Of a stretch of DNA of 50,801 nucleotides, positions 17,784-27,365 are shown piece after piece. The notes beneath the pieces are model-generated. The model saw only the letters and a program-made list of their open reading frames with translations. It was not told where the DNA came from and ran no database searches. Within the stretch, counting starts at the first letter, position 1, and each line of letters opens with the position of its first letter. Location: positions 1-50,801 of the forward strand of contig DASRSD010000054.1 of NCBI GenBank assembly GCA_035656635.1, given 5' to 3'. Origin of the DNA: Pirellulales bacterium (GTDB lineage: Bacteria; Planctomycetota; Planctomycetia; Pirellulales; JADZDJ01). Position numbers and translations under genes: made by a program.

Positions 17784-17857
17784 GCTTGCAGTTGCGCCAC
17801 ATTCAACAGCGCTCCGCTGGCGCGTGGGGGCTAAAGACTATCGCCCTTGCGACAGTG

Positions 17858-17875
17858 CCGGTCGTGGCAGACCGG
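17858..17875. repeat. REP-like hairpin
   Basis: CCGGTC and GACCGG arms around GTGGCA, followed by GGCTA, between two convergent genes. Its layout (TGCC, stem, TGGCA, stem, GGGCTA) resembles the hairpin at 18608-18626, so the two may belong to one REP family. Confidence 0.45.
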
Positions 17876-17947
17876 GCTAAGCATGTGCTAGCGCGCCGCG
17901 GCTATGCATTATCGCGCTGCGCTCGGTTGGCGAACTGTGGCAATTTT

Positions 17948-18394
17948 TCATTTGCCCGACCGCAATTCGGCGGGCACAAAATCTGCCAAGTGGAAATTGT
18001 AGATGATGGTGCCGGGCTCGGGAGTGGCATCTTCCCCCGTGCCTCCCACGGCGCTGTCGCTCAGATCAAACTTCGAACCGGCGATATCTTCCGGCGCCAG
18101 GGCGAAATCGAACTCGTTGTCATGTTTTCTTCCAAACGAGGGCATGTTGATGTCGGAAATCAGTTTGCCGTCGTGATCTATGGCCAGATGGGCCACGTGG
18201 TACATCGGCCTCGGCACATTGTGCTTGATCGAAAACTCAATCAGGCCTGCCTTGGTCTTGGTCACCGTCACGGAGAATTGCTCGCTGTGATTTTTAAGAT
18301 AGTCCGCGGTGACCTCGCGCTCCTGGGTCAATGCAAATGCGGTGCTGGCAAACACCGTGACGGCCAATAAACCAGTGAAGAGGATGGCTTTCAT
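17948..18394 (-). CDS. Small secreted protein, unknown function
   Basis: 148 residues from the ATG at 18394, which has a GGGAGC site seven bases upstream (a TTG one codon earlier is less likely). It opens with a signal peptide MKAILFTGLLAVTVFASTAF, then a beta-rich domain containing HLAIDHDGKLISDINMPSF and DFALAPEDIAGSKFDLSD, and a TPEPGTIIYNFHL segment. There are no Cys residues or catalytic motifs. The acidic loops might bind a cation, which is a guess. It converges on the Ser-rich gene at 17094-17783. Confidence 0.65.
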   Translation of the reverse strand: MKAILFTGLLAVTVFASTAFALTQEREVTADYLKNHSEQFSVTVTKTKAGLIEFSIKHNVPRPMYHVAHLAIDHDGKLISDINMPSFGRKHDNEFDFALAPEDIAGSKFDLSDSAVGGTGEDATPEPGTIIYNFHLADFVPAELRSGK

Positions 18395-18588
18395 CAATTT
18401 GCTCCCGAAAAAAGAACCGGATTTTGAAACAAAACTGCCTCGCCACGGAGCAATCTCCTGAGACCTTTAGAGGTGCCAATCGCAATAAAGTTCCACTGGT
18501 TTGTTGGGTTTTTCTTGACGCCTAACCAGAGCGCACACCCGACACCCAAACAATCGTGGGACAATTTACGTTTTACATGGGCGAATTG

Positions 18589-18626
18589 CCCGACTGTCGC
18601 CGTATGCCCCGACTGGCACAGTCGGG
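18589..18626. repeat. REP-like CCCGACTG / CAGTCGGG hairpins
   Basis: CCCGACTG occurs at 18589-18596 and 18608-18615, and its complement CAGTCGGG at 18619-18626 with a GCA loop. Only the second pair is a tight hairpin; no T-tract follows, so it is a repeat rather than a terminator. Confidence 0.6.
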
Positions 18627-18687
18627 CTATATAAAACGGACATATGTAAACGGATACATGTAATTGTCCCGATGGCAAATCGCCGGG

Positions 18688-18716
18688 TTGACAGTCGGCG
18701 GCCAGACCGATAGATT
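18688..18716 (+). promoter_or_regulatory. Sigma70-type promoter for the RNA candidate
   Basis: A consensus TTGACA (18688-18693), a 17-bp spacer and TAGATT (18711-18716). Transcription would start near 18722-18724, immediately before a run of hairpins that closes at a T-tract terminator. Confidence 0.6.
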
Positions 18717-18722
18717 TACTTG

Positions 18723-18942
18723 GTTGCACAATTCGTTAAGTTGTGTGGCGAAACGAGTTTCGCATGGTTTCGGTTGGATGGTTTCGGCCGGGCCGAACGG
18801 TGCGGAACGCGCGGGTTCGCAAGAACCGGGCCACATAGCGCATGGCCGGTTATCGTGGCGTATTGGCTCATGGCAGATGCCACGGGCTGAAGTAGCTGTG
18901 ATAACGGTGTGCGGGAACGCAGGATAATCGTTCCCGTTTTTT
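18723..18942 (+). ncRNA. Candidate structured RNA of about 220 nt upstream of nusA
   Basis: Between a good promoter and a terminator lies a chain of local hairpins with no reading frame. GCACAA/TTGTGT (18726-18746), GCGAAA/TTTCGC with CGAG loop (18748-18763), TTCGGC/GCCGAA (18783-18797), GGTTC/GAACC closed by a GCAA tetraloop (18814-18827), GGCCA/TGGCC (18829-18847), and GTTATC/GATAAC (18849-18905) enclosing GTGGC/GCCAC. The boundaries are estimates. I see no signature of tmRNA, RNase P, SRP RNA or a known riboswitch. It may be a free small RNA or a nusA leader ending in an attenuator. Confidence 0.55.
18912..18942 (+). terminator. Rho-independent terminator of the RNA candidate
   Basis: CGGGAACG (18912-18919) pairs with CGTTCCCG (18929-18936) and is followed by six T. 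No protein gene precedes it on the plus strand, so it must end an RNA or a leader; nusA begins 93 bp downstream. Confidence 0.85.
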
Positions 18943-19035
18943 GTTGGTGGATGGAGAAAGTACGCGGCGGGCAGCAGGCGGTAGGCAGGAATAGAGACAC
19001 CAGACGACCAGGCACAAGGCCACCAAACAGCATTC

Positions 19036-20457
19036 ATGAACGCGACCGAAGTTCTAAGAATCGTGGACTCGATCCACCGCGATAAGAACATCGAAAAGGA
19101 AATTGTGTTCCAGGCGATTGAGGCTGCGCTGGTGTCGGCCGCCAAAAAGCAATACGGCGAAGATCAAGATATTACGGTCATCATCGATCGGATTAGCGGC
19201 GCCATTTCCGGCACGCACAACGGCGTGGTGCTGGACCCGCAGGAAACGCTGGGCCGCATCGTGGCTCAAACGGCCAAGCAAGTCATCATTCAAAAAATTC
19301 GCGAGGCGGAACGGGATTCGTTGTTCGACGAGTATCACGAGCTGATGGGCCAAATGGTTCCCGGTGTCGTGCAGAAGTACGAAAACGGCACCGCCACGGT
19401 CTCGCTGGGCAACACCGAAGCCATCTTGCCCCGGAGCGAGCAAATTCCCGGCGAAACGCATCATCCGAACGAGCGCGTTCGCGCCACCATTTTCGACGTG
19501 AAAAAAGTCGGCAGCCGTGTGAAGGTAATCCTCAGTCGCACGCGGCCCCAACTGGTGCAACGTCTGTTCGAGCAGGAAATTCCAGAAATTGCCGACGGCG
19601 TCATTGAAGTGCGGGCCTTGGCCCGAGAGCCAGGTTACCGCAGCAAAGTGGCGGTTAGCAGCAGTGACACGCGCGTCGATTGTGTAGGAGCCTGCGTGGG
19701 CGTGCGCGGCAACCGCATTAAGAATATTGTTGACGAGTTGGGAGGCGAGCGGATTGACATTGTCCGCTGGAGCGACGATTTGCAGCAGCTCATTCCCAAT
19801 GCGCTGCAGCCGTCGGAAGTGGACGAAGTGATTTTGTGCCAGATGATCGGCAAGGCGATTGTGCTGGTCCGCGAAGATCAATTGTCCTTAGCCATTGGCC
19901 GGCGCGGACAAAACGTGCGACTGGCCAGCAAGCTGTGCGGCTGGGATATTGAAATTATGACCCGCGAGGAGCTCGATTCGGAAATCGAACGGGCCGTGGC
20001 GGGCTTTTCGGAGTTGGAAGGCCTTGATCCGGCTTTGGCCGAACGGCTGGTGGGCGAGGGCTTCCTAACTTATGACGAGCTTTCGGTGATTGAGCCCGAC
20101 AATTTAATGAGCATGGGCAACCTGACCGAGGAGCAAGTACAGAATATTGTTGACCAGGCGGAGCAGCGGGCCGAGGCCGCCGAAGCTGCTGCCGCTGTGG
20201 AACGGCGTCGGCAGCGCGAGCAGGAGCGAATTGATGCTGCTACGGCCGAGGCCGATCAAAAAGAAGCCGAATTGCAAAAGGAGGCAGGCGTGGGCGTTTC
20301 CGCGGAGGCTGCAACCGTATTGGGCGAATCGACTTCGGAAGCGGCGCCCGATGGAAATGGGGCGGTAGGGGCAGAATCTGGCGACGAAACAGCCACGGTA
20401 TCCAGCGACCAAGAGGCGACCACAGGGGGAGATTCCGCTTCCGGCGGCTCGAATTAA
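19036..20457 (+). CDS. nusA: Transcription termination/antitermination factor NusA
   Basis: 473 residues. NusA binds RNA polymerase and nascent RNA and modulates pausing, termination and antitermination. An N-terminal polymerase-binding domain (1-105) is followed by an S1 domain (about 108-180; [16 protein letters not shown]), then two KH domains including the [16 protein letters not shown] and [20 protein letters not shown]-type loops (about 185-320). A helix-hairpin-helix segment follows (about 335-375). The last 90 residues are an Ala/Glu/Gln coiled stretch and an acidic Ser/Gly tail with no conserved domain. infB follows after 200 bp. A structured RNA/terminator region precedes it, a possible place for control. 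Confidence 0.97.
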   Translation: MNATEVLRIVDSIHRDKNIEKEIVFQAIEAALVSAAKKQYGEDQDITVIIDRISGAISGTHNGVVLDPQETLGRIVAQTAKQVIIQKIREAERDSLFDEYHELMGQMVPGVVQKYENGTATVSLGNTEAILPRSEQIPGETHHPNERVRATIFDVKKVGSRVKVILSRTRPQLVQRLFEQEIPEIADGVIEVRALAREPGYRSKVAVSSSDTRVDCVGACVGVRGNRIKNIVDELGGERIDIVRWSDDLQQLIPNALQPSEVDEVILCQMIGKAIVLVREDQLSLAIGRRGQNVRLASKLCGWDIEIMTREELDSEIERAVAGFSELEGLDPALAERLVGEGFLTYDELSVIEPDNLMSMGNLTEEQVQNIVDQAEQRAEAAEAAAAVERRRQREQERIDAATAEADQKEAELQKEAGVGVSAEAATVLGESTSEAAPDGNGAVGAESGDETATVSSDQEATTGGDSASGGSN

Positions 20458-20657
20458 CACCCCCGGAAAGCGTATACTTGTGGGCTGCTTTCCAGAAAGC
20501 TGGGCCAATGTATACTGGTAGGTTTGCCACGCGGAAGGTTTTGTCGTCGATCGACCCGCCTGGGGAGACCTGAATATGGTTTGAAACAATGTCACAAGCC
20601 GATGGCCGCGCGTCGATTCGCCTCCGGCCGGGCTAAAGTGAGAGGGAGGGCTGAGAA

Positions 20658-23312
20658 TTGCCCGCGCGAATCTACTCGCTCGCCAAAGAGCTAAAAATCG
20701 ACAGCAAGGAACTGGTGGATATCTGCACGAAGGCAGGCATCACCGGGAAAGGTTCTGCGCTGGCCAGCCTGGACGACGACGAAGTTGTGCGGCTGAAGGA
20801 ATTTCTTGGAGGCCGGGGACGCGCCCCGGAACGAAGCGTCGCAGCTCCCAGTTCTTCAGCCACCGCCGTGGCGGCGCCTCCCGATAAGCAAACGCTGACT
20901 CGCGAACAGTATATTCCGCCGGGTGGGGTATCCGGAAAGCCGCCGGTCATTGACGGGGCCAAGCCAGACAAGCCGGAGCCGCGCAAAAAGCCGTTGGAGC
21001 CCCGGCCGTTAAACCGCGGCACTCCTGCCGTGCGGCTGGCGCAGTTGCCGCCGTCTTCGGCCAAAGCGCCGCCAGAACCGCTCAAGCCGGCAGAGCCTGC
21101 TCCGCAAAAGCCTGACTTACGTTTGCCGGCCGACGTTGTGCGCGCCAGTAAGGCGGGCGCGGCGAAGCCGCTTTCGGAACATGTGAAGAAGGCCGAGGAA
21201 CGGCGACGCACGGACGATCAATTGAAAAAACCAGCTCCGCGCGGCGGCTCATCGCCCCCCATGGTGGCGCGTGGCAATGCCTCCCCGCCGGTGGTGCGCG
21301 AAGGGCGCGAACGCAAGCGCGGCGGCAAGGAGCCCGCAAAAGGGAATGGCGAAGAACTTAGCTCGGCGCTGGGGGGTCGCGAAGCACGGCAGCTTAACCG
21401 CAAGCGCCAGGCGGCCGAGCAAGCCAAACGTGGCGGCCGCATTACCATAGACGATCAAGATGCCCCCGTCCTGCGCAGCAGCTTGAAGCGCGTGAAGCGC
21501 AACAGCGGCGGGACCCTCATCGCACCACGCAAAACCAGAGCCGTCATTCAACTCCCGGCCAGCGTGCGCAGCTTTTCCGAAGGGCTGGGCATTTCCGCCA
21601 GCCAGGTGCTGGGCAAATTGCTGGCCCTGGAATTGGGTTCAATGCCCAACATTCTGACCACGCTCGATGCGGTGACCCTGGAGCTGTTGGCCAGCGAATT
21701 CGGCGTGGAAGTGGAATTGAAAAAGCCGCTCAGCGTCGAAGAGCAGTTGCAATCGTTGGCCGAGGCTCAGCCCGATGACCCCGAGCAACTGGAAATTCGC
21801 CCGCCGGTTATTACGTTCCTGGGACACGTCGATCACGGCAAAACTTCGCTGCTGGATAAAATTATCGGCATTGACGTGGCCAGCGGCGAAAGCGGCGGCA
21901 TTACGCAGCACATTCGAGCATATCAAATCGAGCGCGAGGGGCGCAAGATTTCGTTCGTCGATACGCCCGGCCATGAGGCGTTCACCGAAATGCGGGCTCG
22001 CGGGGCCAACGTGACGGATATTGCCGTGCTGGTGGTGGCAGCCGACGACGGCGTGATGCCGCAAACCGAGGAAGCCATTAGCCACGCGCGGGCTGCCGGC
22101 GTGCCGATTGTCATTGCGCTGAACAAGACCGATTTGCCGGGCATCAATTACGATCGGATTTACACGCAATTGGTCACGGCCGGATTGCAGCCGCGCGAAT
22201 GGGGCGGCGAAGTGGAATTGGTGAAGTGCAGCGCGCTCACCGGCCAAGGCATTGACGATTTGCTGGAAATGCTGCTGTTTGTGGCCGACGATAAGCAATT
22301 CAAAGCCAATCCGCATCGGCCTGCGGTGGGCACCTGCCTGGAAGCAGAGCTGCACGAAGGCCGGGGCGTGGTGGCCAAGTTAATTGTGCAGCGCGGCACG
22401 CTGAAAGTGGGCGATGCTGTGGTATGCGGCGCCGCCAGCGGCCATGTGAAAGCCATGTTCGATACCCTCCAGCCGCGCAAAAAGCTGGAATCGGCCGGGC
22501 CATCGACGCCGGTCAATGTGACCGGCTTGGATGTTGCTCCCGCAGCCGGCGACAAGTTTTACGTGCTGGACGATATTGCCCAGGCCCGCGACATTGCCGC
22601 GCAGCGCAGCTCGCAAACTCGGCTGGCGGCCTTGGGCACGGCCGGACCGGGACACGTTACCTTGGAAAACTTGTTCCAGCGGCTGGTCACGCAGGAAGTG
22701 CAAACACTCAACATTATTTTGCGTGCCGACGTGCGAGGCTCCATCGAAGCCATGCTCAAGGAATTTGGCAAGCTGGAGCACCCGGAAGTCAAAATCAAAG
22801 TATTGCAGGCCACGGTGGGAGGCATCAGCGAGGCCGACGTGCACCTGGCAGACGCTTCGGATGCCGTCATCATCGGCTTCAACGTAGTGCCTGACGAAAA
22901 AGCGCGCCTGCTGGCCGAACGCAAAGGCGTGCAAATTCGCCGGTACGAAATTATTTATCAAGTCACCGATGATTTGAAAAAAGCGCTGGAAGGCATGCTC
23001 AAGCCCGAAAAACGCGATGCCGAATTGGGCCGGGCCTTGGTCCTGCGAACGTTTGTCATCAGCCGGCTGGGCACCATTGCCGGTTGCCGTGTGCTTTCCG
23101 GCACGATGCAACGCAACAGCCGCATGCGCGTGATTCGCGACAACCGCGTGGCGGGCGATTACCCGCTGGAATCGCTGCGGCGCGAAAAAGACGATGTTCG
23201 CGAAGTGCGCGAAGGGCTGGAATGCGGCATTAAAGTCGCGAATTTTAACGACCTCAAGGAAGGCGATGTTTTAGAGTGCTACCGCGTGGAAGAAGTGGCC
23301 CGCACTTTCTAG
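20658..23312 (+). CDS. infB: Translation initiation factor IF-2
   Basis: 884 residues. This GTPase places initiator tRNA on the 30S subunit. Start is a TTG at 20658, preceded by GGGAGGG and giving the conserved IF2_N opening [19 protein letters not shown]. Residues 55-290 are a Pro/Ala/Lys/Arg-rich linker. A second IF2_N-like segment lies near 300-350. The G domain starts near 385 with GHVDHGKTS (G1), GGITQH (G2), DTPGHEAF (G3, about 434), NKTD (G4, about 488) and CSAL (G5). Domains II-IV follow to the end and keep the tRNA-binding C-terminal domain. It is followed by rbfA after 121 bp, the classic nusA-infB-rbfA order. Confidence 0.98.
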   Translation: MPARIYSLAKELKIDSKELVDICTKAGITGKGSALASLDDDEVVRLKEFLGGRGRAPERSVAAPSSSATAVAAPPDKQTLTREQYIPPGGVSGKPPVIDGAKPDKPEPRKKPLEPRPLNRGTPAVRLAQLPPSSAKAPPEPLKPAEPAPQKPDLRLPADVVRASKAGAAKPLSEHVKKAEERRRTDDQLKKPAPRGGSSPPMVARGNASPPVVREGRERKRGGKEPAKGNGEELSSALGGREARQLNRKRQAAEQAKRGGRITIDDQDAPVLRSSLKRVKRNSGGTLIAPRKTRAVIQLPASVRSFSEGLGISASQVLGKLLALELGSMPNILTTLDAVTLELLASEFGVEVELKKPLSVEEQLQSLAEAQPDDPEQLEIRPPVITFLGHVDHGKTSLLDKIIGIDVASGESGGITQHIRAYQIEREGRKISFVDTPGHEAFTEMRARGANVTDIAVLVVAADDGVMPQTEEAISHARAAGVPIVIALNKTDLPGINYDRIYTQLVTAGLQPREWGGEVELVKCSALTGQGIDDLLEMLLFVADDKQFKANPHRPAVGTCLEAELHEGRGVVAKLIVQRGTLKVGDAVVCGAASGHVKAMFDTLQPRKKLESAGPSTPVNVTGLDVAPAAGDKFYVLDDIAQARDIAAQRSSQTRLAALGTAGPGHVTLENLFQRLVTQEVQTLNIILRADVRGSIEAMLKEFGKLEHPEVKIKVLQATVGGISEADVHLADASDAVIIGFNVVPDEKARLLAERKGVQIRRYEIIYQVTDDLKKALEGMLKPEKRDAELGRALVLRTFVISRLGTIAGCRVLSGTMQRNSRMRVIRDNRVAGDYPLESLRREKDDVREVREGLECGIKVANFNDLKEGDVLECYRVEEVARTF

Positions 23313-23433
23313 CCGCGAAAAGGGAGTGTTGCGCCCAGCAAAATCGTTGCATTGTACGAATTTTACGGATAAAACAGCCTGTTTTTCGGCCTAGATTTTA
23401 GAAACCCCACCGCGCCTTCGCTCTGCCGCTGCC

Positions 23434-23913
23434 ATGTCTTCCCGTCGCCTGTTAAAAGCCGCCGCAGCCATCCGCGAAGTTGTGAGCATGGCCATTTTGG
23501 CTGAGCTCAAGGACCCGCGCATCCGCGCTGTCACCGTCACGTACGTGGAAGTTTCGCCCGACATGCGGCATGCCAAGGTGCACGTGTCGGTGATGGGGGA
23601 CGAAACGCAGCAGAAGCTGAGCGTGCGCGGACTGCAAAGTGCGGCCGGATTTTTGCAATCGAAAATTGCCGAACGCATTGATACCCGCTTCACGCCGCGA
23701 TTGATGTTTATTTTGGACCAAGGCGTGAAAAAATCGATTGAAATGGCACAGCTGCTGAAGCAAGTGTTGCCGCCGGAAAACGAAGACCAAGCCGCCGGCG
23801 CCCCGGCGGAATCGGCAAAAAGTGAAGCCGGCTCCTACGCCGCCGACGACACCAACGAAGAACCTCCCGCCGACCAGCCTGCTCCGGCCAACCGCCGACA
23901 GCGCCCACGGTAA
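23434..23913 (+). CDS. rbfA: 30S ribosome-binding factor RbfA
   Basis: 159 residues. RbfA helps maturation of the 30S subunit and 16S rRNA 5' end. The KH-like domain covers residues 1-110, with the family strings [30 protein letters not shown] and [12 protein letters not shown]. The last 45 residues are an Ala/Glu/Pro-rich acidic extension of low complexity that ends in RRQRPR. It follows infB as in most bacteria. The next gene starts 37 bp after its stop, so all are probably one transcript. Confidence 0.95.
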   Translation: MSSRRLLKAAAAIREVVSMAILAELKDPRIRAVTVTYVEVSPDMRHAKVHVSVMGDETQQKLSVRGLQSAAGFLQSKIAERIDTRFTPRLMFILDQGVKKSIEMAQLLKQVLPPENEDQAAGAPAESAKSEAGSYAADDTNEEPPADQPAPANRRQRPR

Positions 23914-23950
23914 AAATCTCCATCCCGATTTACATTTTCCCCAATTTCCT

Positions 23951-24997
23951 ATGGCCAGCACGAATCGTAGCGCGTTAATCACCAAGTTGTACAAAGTGCT
24001 CAAGCAGCGCTATAAGCCGGCGTTGCACAATGGCGATCGGCCGCTGTTGGAGCTGATGCTGTTCGCCTGCTGCTTGGAAAACTCGGCGCAGGACAAAGCG
24101 GAGAAAACCTTCGAGCATTTGCGCACCTCGTTCTTCGATTGGAACGAAGTCCGCGTCAGCACGGTGCAGGAGCTGTCCGAGGCGATGCGTGATTTGCCCG
24201 ACCCCGCCGCGGCCGCTTCCAATTTGAAATCGGTGCTGCAAAACGTGTTCGAGGCGACTTATTCGTTCGACCTGGAAAGCGTGAAAAAACAAAACATTGG
24301 CGTTGGCATCAAACGGCTGGCGAAAATGGAAGGCGCGTCGCCGTTTGTCGTGGCCTATGTTACGCAGCACGCCTTGGGTGGGCATTCCATTCCGCTGGAT
24401 CGCGGCGCGCTCGATGTGCTGTACATCATCGGGCTGGCGTCTGAAGCGGAACGTGGTTCCAGCAACGTCGCCGGCTTGGAGCGGACCATTCCTAAAAACA
24501 AAGGGTCCGAGTTCGGTTCGCTGTTGCATCAATTGGCGGCCGAGTTTGTCGCCAATCCGTTTTCGCCGGCCATGAAGAGCTTTCTGCTGAGCATCAATCC
24601 CGACGGCAAAGATCGTTACCCTAAGCGGGGCCAAAAGAAGCCGCCGGAGCCGCCTGCTCCACCGCCTGTGAAAGCGCCGGCAGGCAAAGCCGACGGCAAG
24701 GCTGCGAAACACGCCGCCGACAAAGCGGGCGATAAAAAAGGGACCGGGGCCAAACCGCACGAGCAGGCTCCCGCTGCTCACAAAGCTCCGGGCAAAAAAG
24801 AGCACGCCAAAGACGCCAAAAAAGCGTCGGGTTCCAAATCGTTTGCGGCGGAGCCGCCTGCGAAAAAAATGCCGCATAAAAAAGCGGCGACCGCCAAGTC
24901 GGCACGCACGCACGAATCTGCCGCTTCCCGCCCGGCCGCCCGGCACGCCGGTTCCAAATCGGCCACCAAGCGTTTGGCCAAGCGCAAGCCGCGGTGA
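23951..24997 (+). CDS. Endonuclease III-like HhH-GPD protein with a basic Lys/Ala/Pro tail
   Basis: 348 residues from the ATG at 23951; the longer frame from 23822 lies inside rbfA and is rejected. Residues 1-210 form an HhH-GPD glycosylase-like domain. The hairpin LAKMEGASPFVVAYVTQHAL aligns with the EndoIII 'LPGVGRKTANVV' segment, but the catalytic Lys position is Phe, while the Asp equivalent of 'VDTHV' is kept (IPLDRGALDV). The four Cys of an iron-sulfur cluster are absent. Residues 220-348 are a Lys/Ala/Pro/His-rich tail resembling histone H1-type DNA-binding tails. It may be a monofunctional glycosylase or a DNA-binding protein without lyase activity. It follows rbfA in the same apparent operon. 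Confidence 0.75.
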   Translation: MASTNRSALITKLYKVLKQRYKPALHNGDRPLLELMLFACCLENSAQDKAEKTFEHLRTSFFDWNEVRVSTVQELSEAMRDLPDPAAAASNLKSVLQNVFEATYSFDLESVKKQNIGVGIKRLAKMEGASPFVVAYVTQHALGGHSIPLDRGALDVLYIIGLASEAERGSSNVAGLERTIPKNKGSEFGSLLHQLAAEFVANPFSPAMKSFLLSINPDGKDRYPKRGQKKPPEPPAPPPVKAPAGKADGKAAKHAADKAGDKKGTGAKPHEQAPAAHKAPGKKEHAKDAKKASGSKSFAAEPPAKKMPHKKAATAKSARTHESAASRPAARHAGSKSATKRLAKRKPR

Positions 24998-25109
24998 AGC
25001 GCATACAATAATTTTTAGTGCGACGATCGTAGGTTGACGCCGATTTCGATCGACCGGCGATCGAGCCCGGCACGTCATCTAGCTCGGCCGATTAACCACA
25101 AGGTGCCTT

Positions 25110-27287
25110 ATGCGATGCTCTTCCTCTCCGGCTGCGGCGGCGGCCCTGGTTATGGCGCTGTGGTGTGCGCCGGTCCTGTTCGCCGACCCTACTCCGCCGG
25201 CGAAGCAGCCGCTCGACAATCCGCTGGAAACGTTTAATCCGAAGCAACCGCGCACCGAGGAGGAACAGGATCGGCTCACCGCGCTGGCCCATTTTTCCGC
25301 CGGCCACATGCTCGAGCAGCGGCAACAGTTGCCGGAAGCGCTGCGCGAATACGAGCGGGCCATCCGTTACGATTCCAATGCCACGCCGGTGTTGCGGGAG
25401 CTGGTTCCACTGGCCTTCAGCTTGGATCGCCCAGACGAGGCCCTGCGCTATACGGTCAAGTTCATCGAGCAAAGCCCGATCGATGCCGAATTGTTGCAAC
25501 GGGCCGCGGAATACCTGGCCGAAGCGGGCCAGTGGAAAGAAGCCCTCAAATTGTACAAGCAGGCCGCGCAGCAAATGGCAAAGGAAAAGCCTTCGGCGCA
25601 ACAAGTGGCCGTGCAAATGGAAATTGGCCGGCTGTCGTTTCTCACGGAGGAGTACGGCGATGCCGCTGCCGCCTTCAAGCACGTGCTGCAAGCATTGGAA
25701 GATCCTGAGAAGTTCGGCCTCGACGCGGTGGCGCACAAAAAGCTGCTGGGCGATGGCGGCGCAACGTACGAATTAATTGGCGTTACGTGTTTGGAAGCCG
25801 GGCAACCCGAGACGGCCAAGGAGGCGTTCGAGCACTTCGATAAAATTCGACCCGACCCAGCCACGCTGGCATTGAATATGGCCCGGGTCGATCTGGCGTC
25901 CGACAAGCCGCAAGCTGCGCTTGCGCAACTGCAAAAATTTTTCAATGCCGGCGCGACCGACCAGGAAACCTCGCCCTACGAAGTGCTGGCCAAAGTGCTG
26001 AAAAAGCTGAAGCAAGACGACCGGTTAATTCCTAGGCTCGCAGCGCTGCACAACGAGCAGCCTAAAAACACGCCGCTAACTTTTTTCCTGGGGGAGCAGT
26101 ATCGCGCGGCGGGTCAGCTGGAAAAGGCGCAGGATCTATTGGAAGCGGTCCACGCGGAAAAGGCCGACGAAAAAACATACGCCGCCTTGGCCGATGTCTA
26201 CCGCCGTACCCAGCAGCCGGAAGAGCTGTTGAAATTGCTGGCCGAAATGTTGGAAAAGGACGGTTCGCTGGGCGCGCTGGGAGACGAAGTGAAAAAGCTG
26301 ATCGAGGATGATAAGGCAGTAACCGCCCTGATCGAAGCGGCGCAAACGCAAGGCGCTGCCGCCAAGGAGCAAGATCAATATGCGCTGCGCGCCGCCGGCT
26401 TAATTGCCGCGGAGGCCAAGCGCTGGAAAGATGTCGAAACACTGTTCAATTTAGCGCTCAAGGCCGATCCCAAAACCGCCGGCGAGCTGTTTCTGGTGTG
26501 GGGGCTCGGCTTGTTCATGGACGATCAATACGCCGAGGCCCAGGCCGTGTTTCAACGCGGCATCGACGAAAAAGCTCTGCCCGACGACAAGCCCGACTTG
26601 TACTACTACCTGGCCGGTGTGTTGGAAATGCAAGGCAAAACCGATGCCGCGCTGGCCGCCGCCAAAGTCGCCGCCGAGAAACAACCGAAAAACGTGTCGT
26701 ACGCCATCCGCATTCCGTGGATTTTGTACCACGCCAAGCGCAACGAGGAGGCGGCCAAGGCGTACCAGGATGTGCTGGACAAGTTCGATGCCGATTACAC
26801 CACCGATGGCGTTCGCGATGCCTGCCGCGAGGCCCGCGACGCGCTGTCGAACCTTTGCACGCTGAAAAATGCCACGCCGCAAGCGGTCGAGTGGCTGGAG
26901 CAAATTCTCGACGAGTTTCCCGACGATGCCGGCGCCAACAACGATTTAGGCTTCCTCTGGGCCGAACAAAACCAGCATCTGCATCGGGCCTTAAAAATGA
27001 TTCAACTGGCCGTCGCCGATGAGCCCGATAATTACGCCTATCTCGACAGCCTGGGCTGGGTGCTATTCCGCTTGGAGCGCAATGCGGAAGCGCTTACTCA
27101 ATTGCAAAAAGCGGCCGATGTAAAAGATCCCGACGGCGAAGTGCTGGATCACTTGGCCCAGGTATACGCTAAGCTGGGGCAAACTGCCGAAGCCAAAGCC
27201 GCCTGGACGCGCGCCGCCAAGGCCTTTAAGAAAGCCGGCGAAGAGGAGAAAATGAAAGCGATTGAGAAGAAACTCGAACAGAAATGA
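25110..27287 (+). CDS. Secreted TPR-repeat protein
   Basis: 725 residues starting at an ATG with AAGGTG upstream. Residues 1-25 are a signal peptide ending in LFA before DPTPP. The rest is almost all helical tetratricopeptide repeats, seen for example in EALREYERAIRYDSNATPVL, EALKLYKQAAQQ, EAQAVFQRGIDEKALPDDK and the closing block NAEALTQLQKAADVKDPDGE. Such proteins act as periplasmic scaffolds for protein partners. No enzymatic motif is visible. It stands between the EndoIII-like gene and the YebC gene; the gap of 112 bp leaves room for its own promoter. Confidence 0.85.
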   Translation: MRCSSSPAAAAALVMALWCAPVLFADPTPPAKQPLDNPLETFNPKQPRTEEEQDRLTALAHFSAGHMLEQRQQLPEALREYERAIRYDSNATPVLRELVPLAFSLDRPDEALRYTVKFIEQSPIDAELLQRAAEYLAEAGQWKEALKLYKQAAQQMAKEKPSAQQVAVQMEIGRLSFLTEEYGDAAAAFKHVLQALEDPEKFGLDAVAHKKLLGDGGATYELIGVTCLEAGQPETAKEAFEHFDKIRPDPATLALNMARVDLASDKPQAALAQLQKFFNAGATDQETSPYEVLAKVLKKLKQDDRLIPRLAALHNEQPKNTPLTFFLGEQYRAAGQLEKAQDLLEAVHAEKADEKTYAALADVYRRTQQPEELLKLLAEMLEKDGSLGALGDEVKKLIEDDKAVTALIEAAQTQGAAAKEQDQYALRAAGLIAAEAKRWKDVETLFNLALKADPKTAGELFLVWGLGLFMDDQYAEAQAVFQRGIDEKALPDDKPDLYYYLAGVLEMQGKTDAALAAAKVAAEKQPKNVSYAIRIPWILYHAKRNEEAAKAYQDVLDKFDADYTTDGVRDACREARDALSNLCTLKNATPQAVEWLEQILDEFPDDAGANNDLGFLWAEQNQHLHRALKMIQLAVADEPDNYAYLDSLGWVLFRLERNAEALTQLQKAADVKDPDGEVLDHLAQVYAKLGQTAEAKAAWTRAAKAFKKAGEEEKMKAIEKKLEQK

Positions 27288-27365
27288 CCGCTGGCATGGG
27301 TCATTGGGATTTCGTAATTGATCATTTAGAATTTTGGCATTAACAACAGCATTTAGGATACTCTC

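Larger units (their letters stand above)
18395..19035. other. Intergenic region before nusA: repeats plus a structured RNA candidate
   Basis: 641 bp with no protein gene. 18395-18580 is the upstream region of the secreted protein (minus). 18587-18627 holds REP-like hairpins. 18688-18716 is a promoter and 18723-18942 a structured RNA candidate ending in a terminator. 18964-18989 is a degenerate GGCGGGCAGCAGGCGG-type repeat. No rimP gene, usual upstream of nusA in other bacteria, is present. Confidence 0.7.

Noticed and set aside
20464-20510. GGAAAGC/GCTTTCC hairpin after nusA as a terminator
   Set aside because: Followed by no T-tract; likely incidental, and nusA-infB are usually co-transcribed.
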